Below, piece by piece: positions 8,529 through 16,600 of a DNA stretch of 64,000 nt. This DNA is from Nocardioides sp. Lineage in GTDB: Bacteria; Actinomycetota; Actinomycetes; Propionibacteriales; Nocardioidaceae. The stretch covers positions 1-64,000 of the forward strand of contig NZ_JACIXG010000017.1 of assembly GCF_014360585.1 (NCBI RefSeq), read 5' to 3'. Within the stretch, counting starts at the first letter, position 1, and each line of letters begins with the position of its first letter. A program made the translations under genes and the position numbers. The notes under the pieces are model-generated. The model had not been told where the DNA came from. It made no database searches and saw only the letters and a program-made list of their open reading frames with translations.

Positions 8529-9656
8529 TCAGGCGGGGTCGCTGACGAGAGTGGCGACGCCGGCCATCAGGCCGGGTACGTCACCGCGCTCGCGCGCCTT
8601 CAGCCAGGTGCAGAGCTGGAGCGAGGCCTCGACGACGGCTCGCGCACGGGGCAGCCGGCGCTCGGTGAGCGCGGGCCAGACGGTGGCCAGGTCGTCGTGA
8701 CTGGTGAGCAGCTCGGCGAGCACCACGGCATCCTCGAGCGCTTGGGCGGCGCCCTGGGCGAGGGTCGGCGGGCAGCTGTGGGCGGCGTCGCCGATGACCA
8801 CGACCCGGCCGCGGTTCCAGGGGCCGTCGATGACGTGGCTCTCGAAGTGGGTGTGGTTGACCCGGGTCGGGTCGGTCAGCGATCCGCGGATCTCGTCCCA
8901 GGGCCCGTGGAAGGCCCCGGCGAGCTCGCGCATCACCGCCAAGCCTTCCTCGGACGAGAGGCCGGTGCGGTCCTGGGCCGGCTCGACGATGTAGGCGTAG
9001 AGGGAGTCCGCCGAGGTCGGGCAGTAGCCGGCGATGTAGGACGGTCCGCCGTAGATCAGGTCGGTGCGGGTGACCGAGTCGGGCCGGTCGGTGAAGGCCC
9101 GCCAGATCCCCATGCCGACCGCCTCGGGCTCGACGTCGATGCCGATCGCCCGACGCGTCCACGACCGCACCCCGTCGGCGCCGACGACGAGGTCGTAACG
9201 CCCGTGCGAACCGTCCGCGAAGGTGGCGTCGACCCCGTCGGCGTCCTGGGCGAGCTCGGTCACCGCGACCCCGAAGCGCACCTTGGCGCCGGCCTCGACC
9301 GCCCGGTCGAGCAGGATGCGCGCCAGGGCCGGGCGGTACATCCCCATGGTCGCGGGCAGGTCCGGACCGCCGGTGCGGTGGTCCTCCAGCTCGACCAGCA
9401 GGGTGCCGGCCGGGTCGGGTGCTCGCAGCCCGAGGGTGTCGTACCCGTAGCCCTCTTCGCGGACCTGCTCCCACACGCCGAGATCCCGCAGCACGCGCAG
9501 CGCGTTGCCCTGCAGCGTGATCCCGGAGCCGAGGGCGGCGATGTCCGGCTTGGCCTCGACGAGATCGACCGAGACGCCGCGCTCGGCGAGCAGGATCGCG
9601 GTCGCCGTCCCGGCGGTTCCGGCACCGATGACGAGAACCGAGCTGATGGCGGGCAT
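8529..9656 (-). CDS. FAD-dependent aromatic monooxygenase (salicylate/3-hydroxybenzoate hydroxylase type)
   Basis: This 375-aa class A flavoprotein monooxygenase has the FAD motif VIGAGTAGTATA at the N-terminus, an acidic end of the second strand (VDLVEAKPD), the DG motif VGADGVRSWTRR and the GD motif VVIGDAAHSCPPTLAQG. Such enzymes add one hydroxyl to an aromatic ring using NAD(P)H and O2. The ATG at 9656 was chosen because AGGGAG lies five bases upstream; a longer frame to 9698 lacks such support. It is the first gene of the five-gene catabolic operon and is divergent from the LysR regulator gene at 9772, suggesting regulation from the shared 115-bp region. Confidence 0.85.
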   Translation of the reverse strand: MPAISSVLVIGAGTAGTATAILLAERGVSVDLVEAKPDIAALGSGITLQGNALRVLRDLGVWEQVREEGYGYDTLGLRAPDPAGTLLVELEDHRTGGPDLPATMGMYRPALARILLDRAVEAGAKVRFGVAVTELAQDADGVDATFADGSHGRYDLVVGADGVRSWTRRAIGIDVEPEAVGMGIWRAFTDRPDSVTRTDLIYGGPSYIAGYCPTSADSLYAYIVEPAQDRTGLSSEEGLAVMRELAGAFHGPWDEIRGSLTDPTRVNHTHFESHVIDGPWNRGRVVVIGDAAHSCPPTLAQGAAQALEDAVVLAELLTSHDDLATVWPALTERRLPRARAVVEASLQLCTWLKARERGDVPGLMAGVATLVSDPA

Positions 9657-9728
9657 GAGGTCTCCCTGGATGTGGAGTGGTGGAGTGACGCGCACCACTC
9701 TGTCCCGGGCTCAGCTATTCAGGAAGAG

Positions 9729-9738
9729 CGGATTTCCG
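9729..9738. promoter_or_regulatory. Small palindrome in LysR/catabolic operon divergent region
   Basis: CGGA-TT-TCCG forms a short inverted repeat between the divergent operon and the LysR gene, with GGAA and further AT-rich sequence around it. It is a candidate part of the regulator binding site. The region also holds AT-rich strings (CATATTCATG, GTTTATAG) that could be promoter elements for the regulator gene. No clean T-N11-A LysR box could be fixed. Confidence 0.3.
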
Positions 9739-9771
9739 ATCCCGCATATTCATGGTGTTTATAGTCAGGCC

Positions 9772-10698
9772 ATGGCCAGCGATCCGCTCCGCAACCTCGA
9801 TCTCAATCTGCTTCTCTCCCTGGACGCCCTGCTCGAGGAGCGCAACGTGACCCGCGCGGCGGAGCGGCTCGGGCTGAGTCAGCCGGCGGTCTCGGCCGCG
9901 CTGCGGCGGCTCCGGCGCCACTTCGCCGACGAGCTCCTCGTCCGCACCGGCAACCGCTACGACCTGACTCCCCTGGCCACCCAGCTGCGCGGCACGACCA
10001 CGACGGCCCTCTCCGGCGTACGCAGGGTCTTCGAGGCCGAGCCGAGCTTCGACCCGGCGACCTCGTCCCGGGAGTTCACCGTGGTCGCCTCGGACTATTC
10101 CACGACCGTCCTCGGCGACCACCTCGCCACCGAGCTGGCCCGGGAGGCTCCCGGCGTACGCCTGCGGTTCCAGCTGCAGACGCACGGCGACGTCGACCAG
10201 GCACCCGAGTCGCTTCGGCACGTGGACGGGATGGTCCTACCCCACGGCTTCCTTCAAGACCTGCCGGCCGTCGAGCTCCACACCGACAGCTGGGTGCTGG
10301 TCGTGGCCACCGACAACGAAGCCGTCGGCGACGCGATCACCATGGAGCAGCTCGCCGAGATGCCCTGGGTCGTCACCCATCACGCCCCGACCGCCTTCAC
10401 CCCGGCCGTACGCCAGCTCAGCATGATCGGGGTCGAGCCGGACGTCCACGTGGTGACCGAGACCTTCCTCCCGGTCCCGTTCCTGGTCGCCGGGACACCG
10501 CGCATCGCCCTCCTGCAGCGACAGCTCGCCGCGCGGCTGGCAGGGGCCGCAGGCGTACGCATCCTCGACTGTCCATGGGACGTGGTCCCGCTGAAGGAGG
10601 CGTTCTGGTGGCACCCCGCCCACCGCGCCGACCCGGCCCACGGGTGGCTGCGCCGGATGATGGCCCGCGCCGCGGCAAGGCTGGATGAGCCTTCCTGA
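9772..10698 (+). CDS. LysR-family transcriptional regulator
   Basis: This 308-aa protein has the N-terminal winged helix-turn-helix of LysR regulators (LDALLEERNVTRAAERLGLSQPAVSAALRRLRRHF, residues about 14-50) and a C-terminal effector-binding domain. The NLDLNLLLSLDALLEE opening resembles NodD- or PcpR-like members that control aromatic catabolism. The ATG at 9772 opens the conserved MASDPLRNLDLNLL segment; the longer upstream frame is ignored. It is divergent from the monooxygenase-led operon and most likely activates it in response to a pathway substrate or intermediate. Confidence 0.85.
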   Translation: MASDPLRNLDLNLLLSLDALLEERNVTRAAERLGLSQPAVSAALRRLRRHFADELLVRTGNRYDLTPLATQLRGTTTTALSGVRRVFEAEPSFDPATSSREFTVVASDYSTTVLGDHLATELAREAPGVRLRFQLQTHGDVDQAPESLRHVDGMVLPHGFLQDLPAVELHTDSWVLVVATDNEAVGDAITMEQLAEMPWVVTHHAPTAFTPAVRQLSMIGVEPDVHVVTETFLPVPFLVAGTPRIALLQRQLAARLAGAAGVRILDCPWDVVPLKEAFWWHPAHRADPAHGWLRRMMARAAARLDEPS

Positions 10699-10784
10699 TC
10701 AGTCTGACCTCCGGCTATCGACGGTGCTGATACCCGCAAGAAGCAGGTTTGGCTTCCGCAATACCTCCTGGTCTCCGACGATTC

Positions 10785-10800
10785 TGTGACTGCTGTCACA
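10785..10800. promoter_or_regulatory. Perfect Crp-type palindrome upstream of MFS gene
   Basis: TGTGACTGCTGTCACA is a perfect 16-bp inverted repeat and matches the TGTGA-N6-TCACA consensus bound by Crp/Fnr-family regulators, including actinobacterial Crp. It ends 29 bases before the MFS transporter start codon at 10829 and lies about 85 bases after the LysR gene. It may control the transporter by overlapping or flanking its promoter. Confidence 0.6.
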
Positions 10801-10828
10801 CCATCTCGGCCCGACCGTGGGAGACCCC

Positions 10829-12019
10829 ATGCCCGACTCCACCCCACCGACCCGGCGAGCCGGACGCCCTCAGGGCTTCCTGCTGATGTTCATGAGCTGC
10901 CTGCCGATCCTCGGCGCCGTGCTGCTCGCCCCCGTCCTGCCCCGGATGCAGGACCACTTCGGCCACAGCGGCGCCGCCACCGCGCTGGTCCCGCTGTCGC
11001 TCACCGTCCCGGCGCTGATGATCGCGCTCCTGGCGCCGTTCGCGGGCCGCATCGTGGACCGGTTCGGTCGCAAGCGGCTTCTGCTGACCGGCCTGGCGGT
11101 CTACGCCGTGTTCGGCACCGCTCCGCTGTGGCTGGACGGCCTCGGCGCGATCGTGCTCAGCCGTGCCGGGGTCGGCGTCGCCGAGGCGGCGATCATGACC
11201 TGCTGCACCACGCTGATCTCTGACTATTTCTCCGGCACCGAGCGTGACCGTTGGCTCGGCATGCAGACCGTGTTCGCGTCGCTGTCGGCCACGTTGTTCT
11301 TCGCCCTCGGCGGCGCGCTGGGCGCCCAGGACTGGCGCACCCCGTTCTGGCTCTACGCCTCGAGCCTGATCTTCCTCGTCCTCGCTGCCGCGTTCCTCTG
11401 GCAGCCGGCCGGCGAGGCCGCCGCGGGCTCGAGACGCACCCCACTCCCGCCCCTGCCCACCCGCACCCTCGCCTTCCCGTGCGCCGTCACCCTCGTCGGC
11501 GGCATCGTCTTCTACACCCCGATCGTCGAGCTGCCCTACCTGCTGGACGCGGCCGGGATCACCGCCGTCCCCGCCATCGGCGCGTTCACCGCGTTCGCCT
11601 CGCTCGCGACGGCCGGCGGTGCGTACACCTTCGGCCGGGTCTCCGGACGCGGCACCGCCACGCTGCTGCCGATCGCCTTCCTGCTGGCCGGGACCGGTCT
11701 GGTCGTCCTCGGCGCCACCTCGTTGGTGCCGGTCATCGTGCTCGGCGCGGTCATCGCCTCGGCCGGCACCGGCCTGATGCTGCCGACCCTGCTCGTCTGG
11801 GCGCTCTCCGGTCTCACCTTCGAGCAGCGCGGCCGCGGCACGGGGCTGTGGACCGCCGCACTGTTCCTGGGCGAGTTCGTCTGCCCGCTCCTCGTCGTCG
11901 CCTTCACCGGCGCCGTCGGCGGCCTCGGTGCCGCGGTCGCCCTCATCGGCGCCCTCGCTCTCGTCCTCGCCCTCCTCACCCGCCGGGTCCTCACCCGCGC
12001 CGTCCCCGTCCCTGCCTGA
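10829..12019 (+). CDS. MFS transporter
   Basis: This 396-aa membrane protein has about twelve hydrophobic segments and the MFS loop motif GRIVDRFGRKRLLLTG between segments 2 and 3. It is of the 12-helix drug-efflux or aromatic-acid transporter size. The ATG at 10829 follows GTGGGAGA with a short spacer; an upstream in-frame GTG (10817) is less likely. The position beside the aromatic operon and regulator suggests uptake or export of the operon's substrate. A predicted Crp-type site precedes it. No substrate can be named from sequence. Confidence 0.8.
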   Translation: MPDSTPPTRRAGRPQGFLLMFMSCLPILGAVLLAPVLPRMQDHFGHSGAATALVPLSLTVPALMIALLAPFAGRIVDRFGRKRLLLTGLAVYAVFGTAPLWLDGLGAIVLSRAGVGVAEAAIMTCCTTLISDYFSGTERDRWLGMQTVFASLSATLFFALGGALGAQDWRTPFWLYASSLIFLVLAAAFLWQPAGEAAAGSRRTPLPPLPTRTLAFPCAVTLVGGIVFYTPIVELPYLLDAAGITAVPAIGAFTAFASLATAGGAYTFGRVSGRGTATLLPIAFLLAGTGLVVLGATSLVPVIVLGAVIASAGTGLMLPTLLVWALSGLTFEQRGRGTGLWTAALFLGEFVCPLLVVAFTGAVGGLGAAVALIGALALVLALLTRRVLTRAVPVPA

Positions 12020-12038
12020 TTCAAGGAGACCGATCCAC

Positions 12039-12260
12039 ATGTGTCATGTCGACCCCGAGTTCGTCGAGCGGCTCACCGAGTCCCTGCCGCCCGAGACCGC
12101 GGAGCCGGTCGGCGTCGGCACTCTCGCCCTCTCCCACCTCGTGCCAGGCGGCAACCCGGCCTCGCGCTGGCGCAGGACTCAGCGTGGCTTCTCCGGCCAC
12201 CTCGTCGTCGGTGAAGACCTGAAGGTCATCCCCGTCGGCCGGGCCCGCCGGACCAGCTGA
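12039..12260 (+). CDS. Small hypothetical protein, 73 aa
   Basis: A 73-aa open frame starts at ATG 12039 with AAGGAG ten bases upstream and follows the MFS gene by only 19 bases, so it is probably co-transcribed. The protein (MCHVDPEFVERL start, PVGVGTLALSHLVPGG middle, basic C-terminus) has no motif I recognise, no membrane segment and one Cys/His pair at the N-terminus. It may be a conserved small accessory protein of the transporter operon or a spurious frame; the ribosome-binding site favours a real gene. Confidence 0.5.
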   Translation: MCHVDPEFVERLTESLPPETAEPVGVGTLALSHLVPGGNPASRWRRTQRGFSGHLVVGEDLKVIPVGRARRTS

Positions 12261-12318
12261 ACCGCGCAGGAGCGGCCTGACCACCCGCGAGGTTGCGAGA
12301 CGTGGCATTCTGACTCGC

Positions 12319-13041
12319 ATGCTCAGCTCGCATCTGGTGCGGAACCTGCCGCGCCTCGCCTTCGCACTCATCGCCCTCCTGGCCGCGCTTCTGGTGATGA
12401 CCGCCTGCGGCGGCGAGGACCCTGCCAAGGGACGTACGCCGCAGCAGGTTCTCGCAGCCGCGCAGAACAACCTCGACGAGACCAGCGGGATCAACTTCTC
12501 GCTGGCCTCCGACGACCTGCCCGAGGGCATCACGACGCTGAAGGCCGCGACCGGGACGCTGACCCGCGACCCCGCCTTCGAGGGCAAGCTGACCGTGCCG
12601 GTGATGGGTACCGAGGCGCAGGTCGAGGTGGTCTCTGTCGACGGCGTCGTCTACGCGAAGCTGCCGTTCACGACCTCGTTCCAGGAGCTCGATCCGGCCG
12701 ACTACGGCGTGCCGGACCCGGCTGCGCTGATCGCTCCGCAGACCGGGATCTCCTCGCTGCTCCCGGCGACCGAGGACGTGAAGATCGGCAAGTCGGTGCG
12801 CGGCGGCGCCGACAACGACGAGATCCTCTCCACCTACACCGGCACGCTGCCGGCCGCGGCGGTCCAGAAGATCCTCGCCGGCGCGGAGGGCGAGTTCGAC
12901 GTCACCTACATCGTCAACGACGCCGACGAGCTCACCGAGGCCACCATCACGGGCCACTTCAGCGGTGAGGGCGAAGCGGCGTACTCCTACACGCTCGACG
13001 TGACCGAGTACGGCGTCGAGAAGGAGATCGCCAAGCCGTGA
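12319..13041 (+). CDS. lprG: LprG-like lipoprotein (LppX_LprAFG family)
   Basis: This 240-aa secreted lipoprotein has a signal peptide ending in the lipobox VMTAC, with the modified cysteine at residue 30. The mature part follows the LppX/LprA/F/G pattern (PQQVLAAAQNNLDETSGINFSLASDDLPEG, then strands such as DPAFEGKLTVPVMG). In mycobacteria LprG binds triacylated lipids and works with the P55 exporter encoded next to it. Here the same order holds: the following MFS gene overlaps the stop codon by four bases (GTGA). It probably carries lipid from the membrane to the cell envelope on the outer face of the membrane. Confidence 0.85.
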   Translation: MLSSHLVRNLPRLAFALIALLAALLVMTACGGEDPAKGRTPQQVLAAAQNNLDETSGINFSLASDDLPEGITTLKAATGTLTRDPAFEGKLTVPVMGTEAQVEVVSVDGVVYAKLPFTTSFQELDPADYGVPDPAALIAPQTGISSLLPATEDVKIGKSVRGGADNDEILSTYTGTLPAAAVQKILAGAEGEFDVTYIVNDADELTEATITGHFSGEGEAAYSYTLDVTEYGVEKEIAKP

Positions 13042-14762
13042 GAGCGGTCCTCTGGCTCGCCGCGATCGCGGTGGCGTTCGCCGCTGCGGACACCTACGTC
13101 GTCGTGCTGGCGCTGCCGGACATGATGGCAGGCGTCGGGCTCTCGATCGAGGAGCTGCAGCGGGCCGCACCGCTGATCTCGGGCTTCCTGCTGGGCTACG
13201 TCGCGGTGCTGCCGCTGATCGGACGGCTCGCCGACCTCCTCGGTCACCTGCCGGTGCTCGTCGCCGGGCTGGTGGTCTTCGCCTTCGGCTCCTTCCTCAC
13301 GGCGCTCTCGTGGGACCTGACCGCGATGGTGGTGGGACGGTTCTTCCAGGGGCTGGGCGGCGGCGCGCTGGTGCCGGCGACCCTCGCTCTGGTCGCGGCG
13401 CTCTATCCGGTCGAGCGCCGCGGCGTGCCGCTCGGGCTGGTCTCGGCGGTCCAGGAGCTCGGCTCGGTGCTCGGCCCGCTCTTCGGGGCGGTGGTGCTCG
13501 CGGTCGCGGACTGGCGGGCGATCTTCCTGCTCAACCTCGTGGTCGGCGTGGTGCTGGCCGTGGCGATCCGGCGGCTTGGCCGCCCTGATCCCGCCTCCGT
13601 CGCGGGTCGCTCGGGCCGGCCCGGCCTGAGTGCTCTGCTGATGCTGCTGGTCGCCGGCGCCGCGTTCGTGCTGCTGGCGGTCGAACCCACCGCGCTCGTA
13701 CAGGACCTGACCTGGGGCGCGCTCTACGTACCGGCCGCCGGATCCTCGCGCTGGCTGACGCCGCTGGGGCTGATCACGATCCTCGCCGCGCTCGGCTTCG
13801 TGGCGACGTGGGTGGCCAAGCCAGGCGTACGCAGCGTGCTTCGCCGGATCACCGCCGAGGTCGACCTCCTCGGGGCGCTGCTGCTCTCGATCGCCCTGGC
13901 GGGGGTGATCCTGGCCTTCGCGACCGCCGATCCCGAGGTGGCGGTCTTCTCCGACCAGGGCGTCTGGTATCTCGTCTCCGCCGGGCTTGCCCTGCTCGGC
14001 TTCGTCTTCCACCTGCGGCGGGCACAGAACCCGATCGTGCCGCGCGGTGCGTTCGCGCGGATGCCGGCGTGGGGTTCGGTGCTCGTCTCGTTCTTCGTGG
14101 GCGCCGCGCTGGTCGCCGCGCTGATCGACGTCCCGCTCTTCGCCCGCACCACCATCCACGGCGACAGCCAGCTGAGGGCCGCCCTGGTGCTGCTGGAGTT
14201 CCTGGTCGCGCTGCCGGTGGGTGCCGTCCTGGGCGGGTTCCTGACCCGGCGGCTGCCCGCGGGCGTGATCGCAGGCGGCGGGATGCTGCTGGCGGCGGTG
14301 GCATTCGTGTTCATGGCCCGCTGGGATGCCGACGCCCTCCGCTCGCTGTCGTCGACCGTCGTGCTCGTCTCCGGCGGCCTCGGTTTCGGTCTCGCGCTGG
14401 CGCCGGTCAACGCCGCAGTCCTGGCCACCACCGAGCAGTCGGTGCACGGCCTGACCACGTCGTTCACCGTCGTCGCTCGCATGGTCGGGATGCTCGTGGG
14501 CATCTCGGCGCTGACCACGATCGGCCTACGCAGCTACTACGCCGCCCAGGCCGACCTGCCGTCGCTCTCCTCGGTCTGCACCGGCGGCGGCATGTGCGAG
14601 GAGTATCAGGACCTGCTCATCGGCGCCGCCATCGCCCAGGAGCACACCGTCTTCGCCGGAGCCGCGGTCTGCGCGGCGATCGCCGCGCTGCTGTCGGTCG
14701 TGCTGCTGCGGGGCGCGCCGACCCGGGCGCTCTCCCCCAGCGAGACGGTCACCGCGCTCTGA
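13038..14762 (+). CDS. P55-like MFS exporter (14-helix DHA2 type)
   Basis: This 574-aa protein is a DHA2-family MFS permease with about fourteen hydrophobic segments, the motif GRLADLLGHLPVLVAG after helix 2, and a long Cys-containing external loop (SLSSVCTGGGMCEEYQDLL) before the last helices. The GTG start overlaps the lprG stop codon, giving translational coupling as in the mycobacterial lprG-p55 operon (Rv1411c-Rv1410c). By analogy it exports lipids, with side effects on drug resistance, together with LprG. The paired cysteines in the C-terminal loop could form a disulfide. Confidence 0.85.
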   Translation: MRAVLWLAAIAVAFAAADTYVVVLALPDMMAGVGLSIEELQRAAPLISGFLLGYVAVLPLIGRLADLLGHLPVLVAGLVVFAFGSFLTALSWDLTAMVVGRFFQGLGGGALVPATLALVAALYPVERRGVPLGLVSAVQELGSVLGPLFGAVVLAVADWRAIFLLNLVVGVVLAVAIRRLGRPDPASVAGRSGRPGLSALLMLLVAGAAFVLLAVEPTALVQDLTWGALYVPAAGSSRWLTPLGLITILAALGFVATWVAKPGVRSVLRRITAEVDLLGALLLSIALAGVILAFATADPEVAVFSDQGVWYLVSAGLALLGFVFHLRRAQNPIVPRGAFARMPAWGSVLVSFFVGAALVAALIDVPLFARTTIHGDSQLRAALVLLEFLVALPVGAVLGGFLTRRLPAGVIAGGGMLLAAVAFVFMARWDADALRSLSSTVVLVSGGLGFGLALAPVNAAVLATTEQSVHGLTTSFTVVARMVGMLVGISALTTIGLRSYYAAQADLPSLSSVCTGGGMCEEYQDLLIGAAIAQEHTVFAGAAVCAAIAALLSVVLLRGAPTRALSPSETVTAL

Positions 14763-14778
14763 CAGGTGCCGGACCGGC

Positions 14779-15972
14779 CTACCCGATCCGCAACCGCAAC
14801 TGTGGCCGAGCCGGGATCCGGGGATAGGTGCTCCCCCGCTCCACCACGCTCCACGACGCCGCGACGAAGACCTCGACGGTCGCGGAGAGCATCTCGATCG
14901 TCGCGGGCTCGCCGGGACACCGGTGACCCTCTGCCGGGTCTCCCCCACCCTGCGGGACCAGCTCGAACGGGTCGACCTGCCGGCCGAGGAACCGCTCGGG
15001 AGAGAACTCGGTCGGCGCCGGCCACGAGCTCGGATCCAGGTCCGTCCCGGGGACGTCGAGGACGATCCGCCGTCCCGGGGAGACGGGATGACCGTCCCAG
15101 TCGACACGCTGACGGGTGACACCGGCGAGCGCGGGCACGAACGGAGCGGTGCGGCGCACCTCCTGGGAGTAGGCGTGCCGCCAGGAAGCGTGCTCGGCGA
15201 GGGTCGGCCAGATCTGTCGATGACCGTCGAGCGCCTGCACGGCGAAGGCGCCGAGGTAGGCGACCGCGACGGCCGGACGAAGGACGTTGAGCAGCTCGAC
15301 CGCGGCCACCGGGACGGGCAGCAGGTCCTCGTGCTGGTCCCGCCAGCCCGCGATGGTCTGCACGGGCGTCGGGGCACCGGAAGCCGGCGACGCCGAGCGC
15401 GCCTCCCGAACCAACCCCCGTGCCCAGTGGTTGGCCCAGAGCCGCGCCGCCCACGCCGTCCCGGCGGACGGCCCCGACATCCCGAAGCCGTCGACGATCG
15501 CCGCCAACCGGCGCCCTACCCTGCTCGGGTCACGCACCGAGATGCCGGCCCAGTCAAGGACTGCGCGGCCGTAGACCTCGGACAGGAGCGTGAACACACT
15601 CACCGGCTCGCCGTGGTTCTCGTGCAGGGACGAGAGCAGGTGGCAGCGTACGTTGTCCTGAAGGTCCGAAGCAGCGGCGTCGTCGAGGAGGTCGAGGAAG
15701 AGCGCCTTGCGGTGGAGGTGCTCGGCGCCGTCGAGTCCGTGGATGGCGCCGCGGCCGAAGAGAAGCATGGCCAGCGGCGCCGGCACCGCGCCGGAACGCT
15801 GGATGAGCGAGGCGTCGTAGAAACGACGTACGGAGTCGGGACCGCTCACGACCAGAGCGTCGTCTCCGAGGAGCTTCACGGGGCAGACCGGCGCATCGCC
15901 CGCCTCGCGGCGGGCATCAGGGATCGCGTGGTAGCCGTGCCGGAACAGATCAGTTGAGAGTTCGCGGGGCAT
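14779..15972 (-). CDS. CYP152-type cytochrome P450 (fatty-acid peroxygenase)
   Basis: This 397-aa P450 has the heme-binding segment PQGGGDPAEGHRCPGE with the ligand cysteine at residue 352. The long QGGG...GHRCPGE spacing is characteristic of CYP152 peroxygenases such as P450 BS-beta and SP-alpha. In helix I it carries LLNVLRPAVA, with an Arg-Pro pair (232-233) in place of the usual acid-alcohol pair; in CYP152 this Arg binds the fatty-acid carboxylate and supports use of H2O2. It would hydroxylate or decarboxylate fatty acids using peroxide without a redox partner, and no ferredoxin gene is nearby. It ends convergent to the P55-like gene. Confidence 0.85.
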   Translation of the reverse strand: MPRELSTDLFRHGYHAIPDARREAGDAPVCPVKLLGDDALVVSGPDSVRRFYDASLIQRSGAVPAPLAMLLFGRGAIHGLDGAEHLHRKALFLDLLDDAAASDLQDNVRCHLLSSLHENHGEPVSVFTLLSEVYGRAVLDWAGISVRDPSRVGRRLAAIVDGFGMSGPSAGTAWAARLWANHWARGLVREARSASPASGAPTPVQTIAGWRDQHEDLLPVPVAAVELLNVLRPAVAVAYLGAFAVQALDGHRQIWPTLAEHASWRHAYSQEVRRTAPFVPALAGVTRQRVDWDGHPVSPGRRIVLDVPGTDLDPSSWPAPTEFSPERFLGRQVDPFELVPQGGGDPAEGHRCPGEPATIEMLSATVEVFVAASWSVVERGSTYPRIPARPQLRLRIG

Positions 15973-15988
15973 CCGGGTCCGCTGCCCG

Positions 15989-16237
15989 TCAGGAGCCGCT
16001 GGTGACGCGGTCGCTCACACCGGTCACGCCCACCTCGTTGGCGCAGTGAGCGCAGCAGAACATGTGCTGCTCGTTCTGCACCCCGTGTCCGAGGATGCGG
16101 GTGCCGCAGTTGACGCAGGTCGGTGCGACCACCGGCGCCGCGCACTCGATCGAGTCGAAGACATGGTGTTCGCCCGATGCCGTCGTCACCTCGAACGTCC
16201 CGTCGTAGTCGTTGCCGCACGTGACGCACTTACCCAT
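15989..16237 (-). CDS. Small four-Cys-pair zinc-ribbon protein
   Basis: This 82-aa protein carries a treble-clef/zinc-ribbon pattern: CVTCGNDYDGTFEV, FDSIECAAP, CVNCGTRILGHGV and HMFCCAHCANEVG. The cysteine pairs and His residues suggest one or two structural zinc sites. Similar short proteins are common in actinobacteria and are of unknown function; stress association is only suggested by the neighbours. The ATG at 16237 has GAAAGGA upstream with good spacing. It lies 16 bases before the P450 gene on the same strand, so the two may be co-transcribed. Confidence 0.75.
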   Translation of the reverse strand: MGKCVTCGNDYDGTFEVTTASGEHHVFDSIECAAPVVAPTCVNCGTRILGHGVQNEQHMFCCAHCANEVGVTGVSDRVTSGS

Positions 16238-16299
16238 GATCGGTCCTTTCGCTCTTGCCGCACACCGGCTTTCGCACCGGCTCTTCACACGGACGCCAC

Positions 16300-16332
16300 G
16301 CGGCCCGGGACCCGATGGTGGCACCGGGCCGC
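16300..16332 (-). terminator. Hairpin after GPGG small membrane protein gene
   Basis: GCGGCCCGG (16300-16308) pairs perfectly with CCGGGCCGC (16324-16332) around a 15-base loop. It lies eight bases after the stop codon of the 47-aa membrane protein gene and before the zinc-ribbon gene, so it probably ends the former transcript. Confidence 0.6.
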
Positions 16333-16339
16333 ATGGTGA

Positions 16340-16483
16340 CTACGTGAAGATGCTTACCCCACCGGGGCCGACCAACAGGCCGACCACGATGAGGACTGCG
16401 CCCCACAGGATTTGGCCACGGACCAGCGACACGATGCCGCCGATCACCAGAGCTGCCGCGATCAGCCAGAGAATTAGTGCCAT
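16340..16483 (-). CDS. GPGG-motif small membrane protein, 47 aa
   Basis: A 47-aa protein with two hydrophobic segments (ALILWLIAAALVIGGIVSLV and QILWGAVLIVVGLLV) ends in GPGGVSIFT, the signature of the GPGG-motif small membrane proteins of actinobacteria. The ATG at 16483 follows GAGGTGAGATCAA, which contains a fair ribosome-binding site. A likely SigF-type promoter lies 75 bases upstream (16558-16582). The role is unknown; stress-induced membrane protein is an inference from the promoter and the catalase next door. Confidence 0.8.
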   Translation of the reverse strand: MALILWLIAAALVIGGIVSLVRGQILWGAVLIVVGLLVGPGGVSIFT

Positions 16484-16519
16484 TTGATCTCACCTCGGTG
16501 TGTAGTTGTTGCGGGGGAT

Positions 16520-16541
16520 GCTCGGTCCTTGTCGACCGAGC
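16520..16541 (-). terminator. Hairpin between catalase and GPGG genes
   Basis: GCTCGGT (16520-16526) pairs with ACCGAGC (16535-16541) around an 8-base loop. For the catalase it is a downstream hairpin. For a transcript from the predicted SigF-type promoter it would lie in the 5' leader of the GPGG gene. Confidence 0.4.
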
Positions 16542-16557
16542 GGGCTACGGGCAACCG

Positions 16558-16582
16558 GTACCCACCCCCGCGTCCGGCAAAC
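16558..16582 (-). promoter_or_regulatory. SigF/SigB-type promoter for GPGG gene
   Basis: Read on the minus strand, GTTT (16582-16579) is followed after exactly 15 bases by GGGTAC (16563-16558). This matches the GTTT-N14-16-GGGTA pattern recognised by actinobacterial SigF/SigB stress sigma factors, and a matching sigma factor gene (18929) lies close by. The promoter would start a transcript about 65 bases upstream of the GPGG start codon. Confidence 0.6.
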
Positions 16583-16600
16583 CCTCCTGACGGCAAACCC

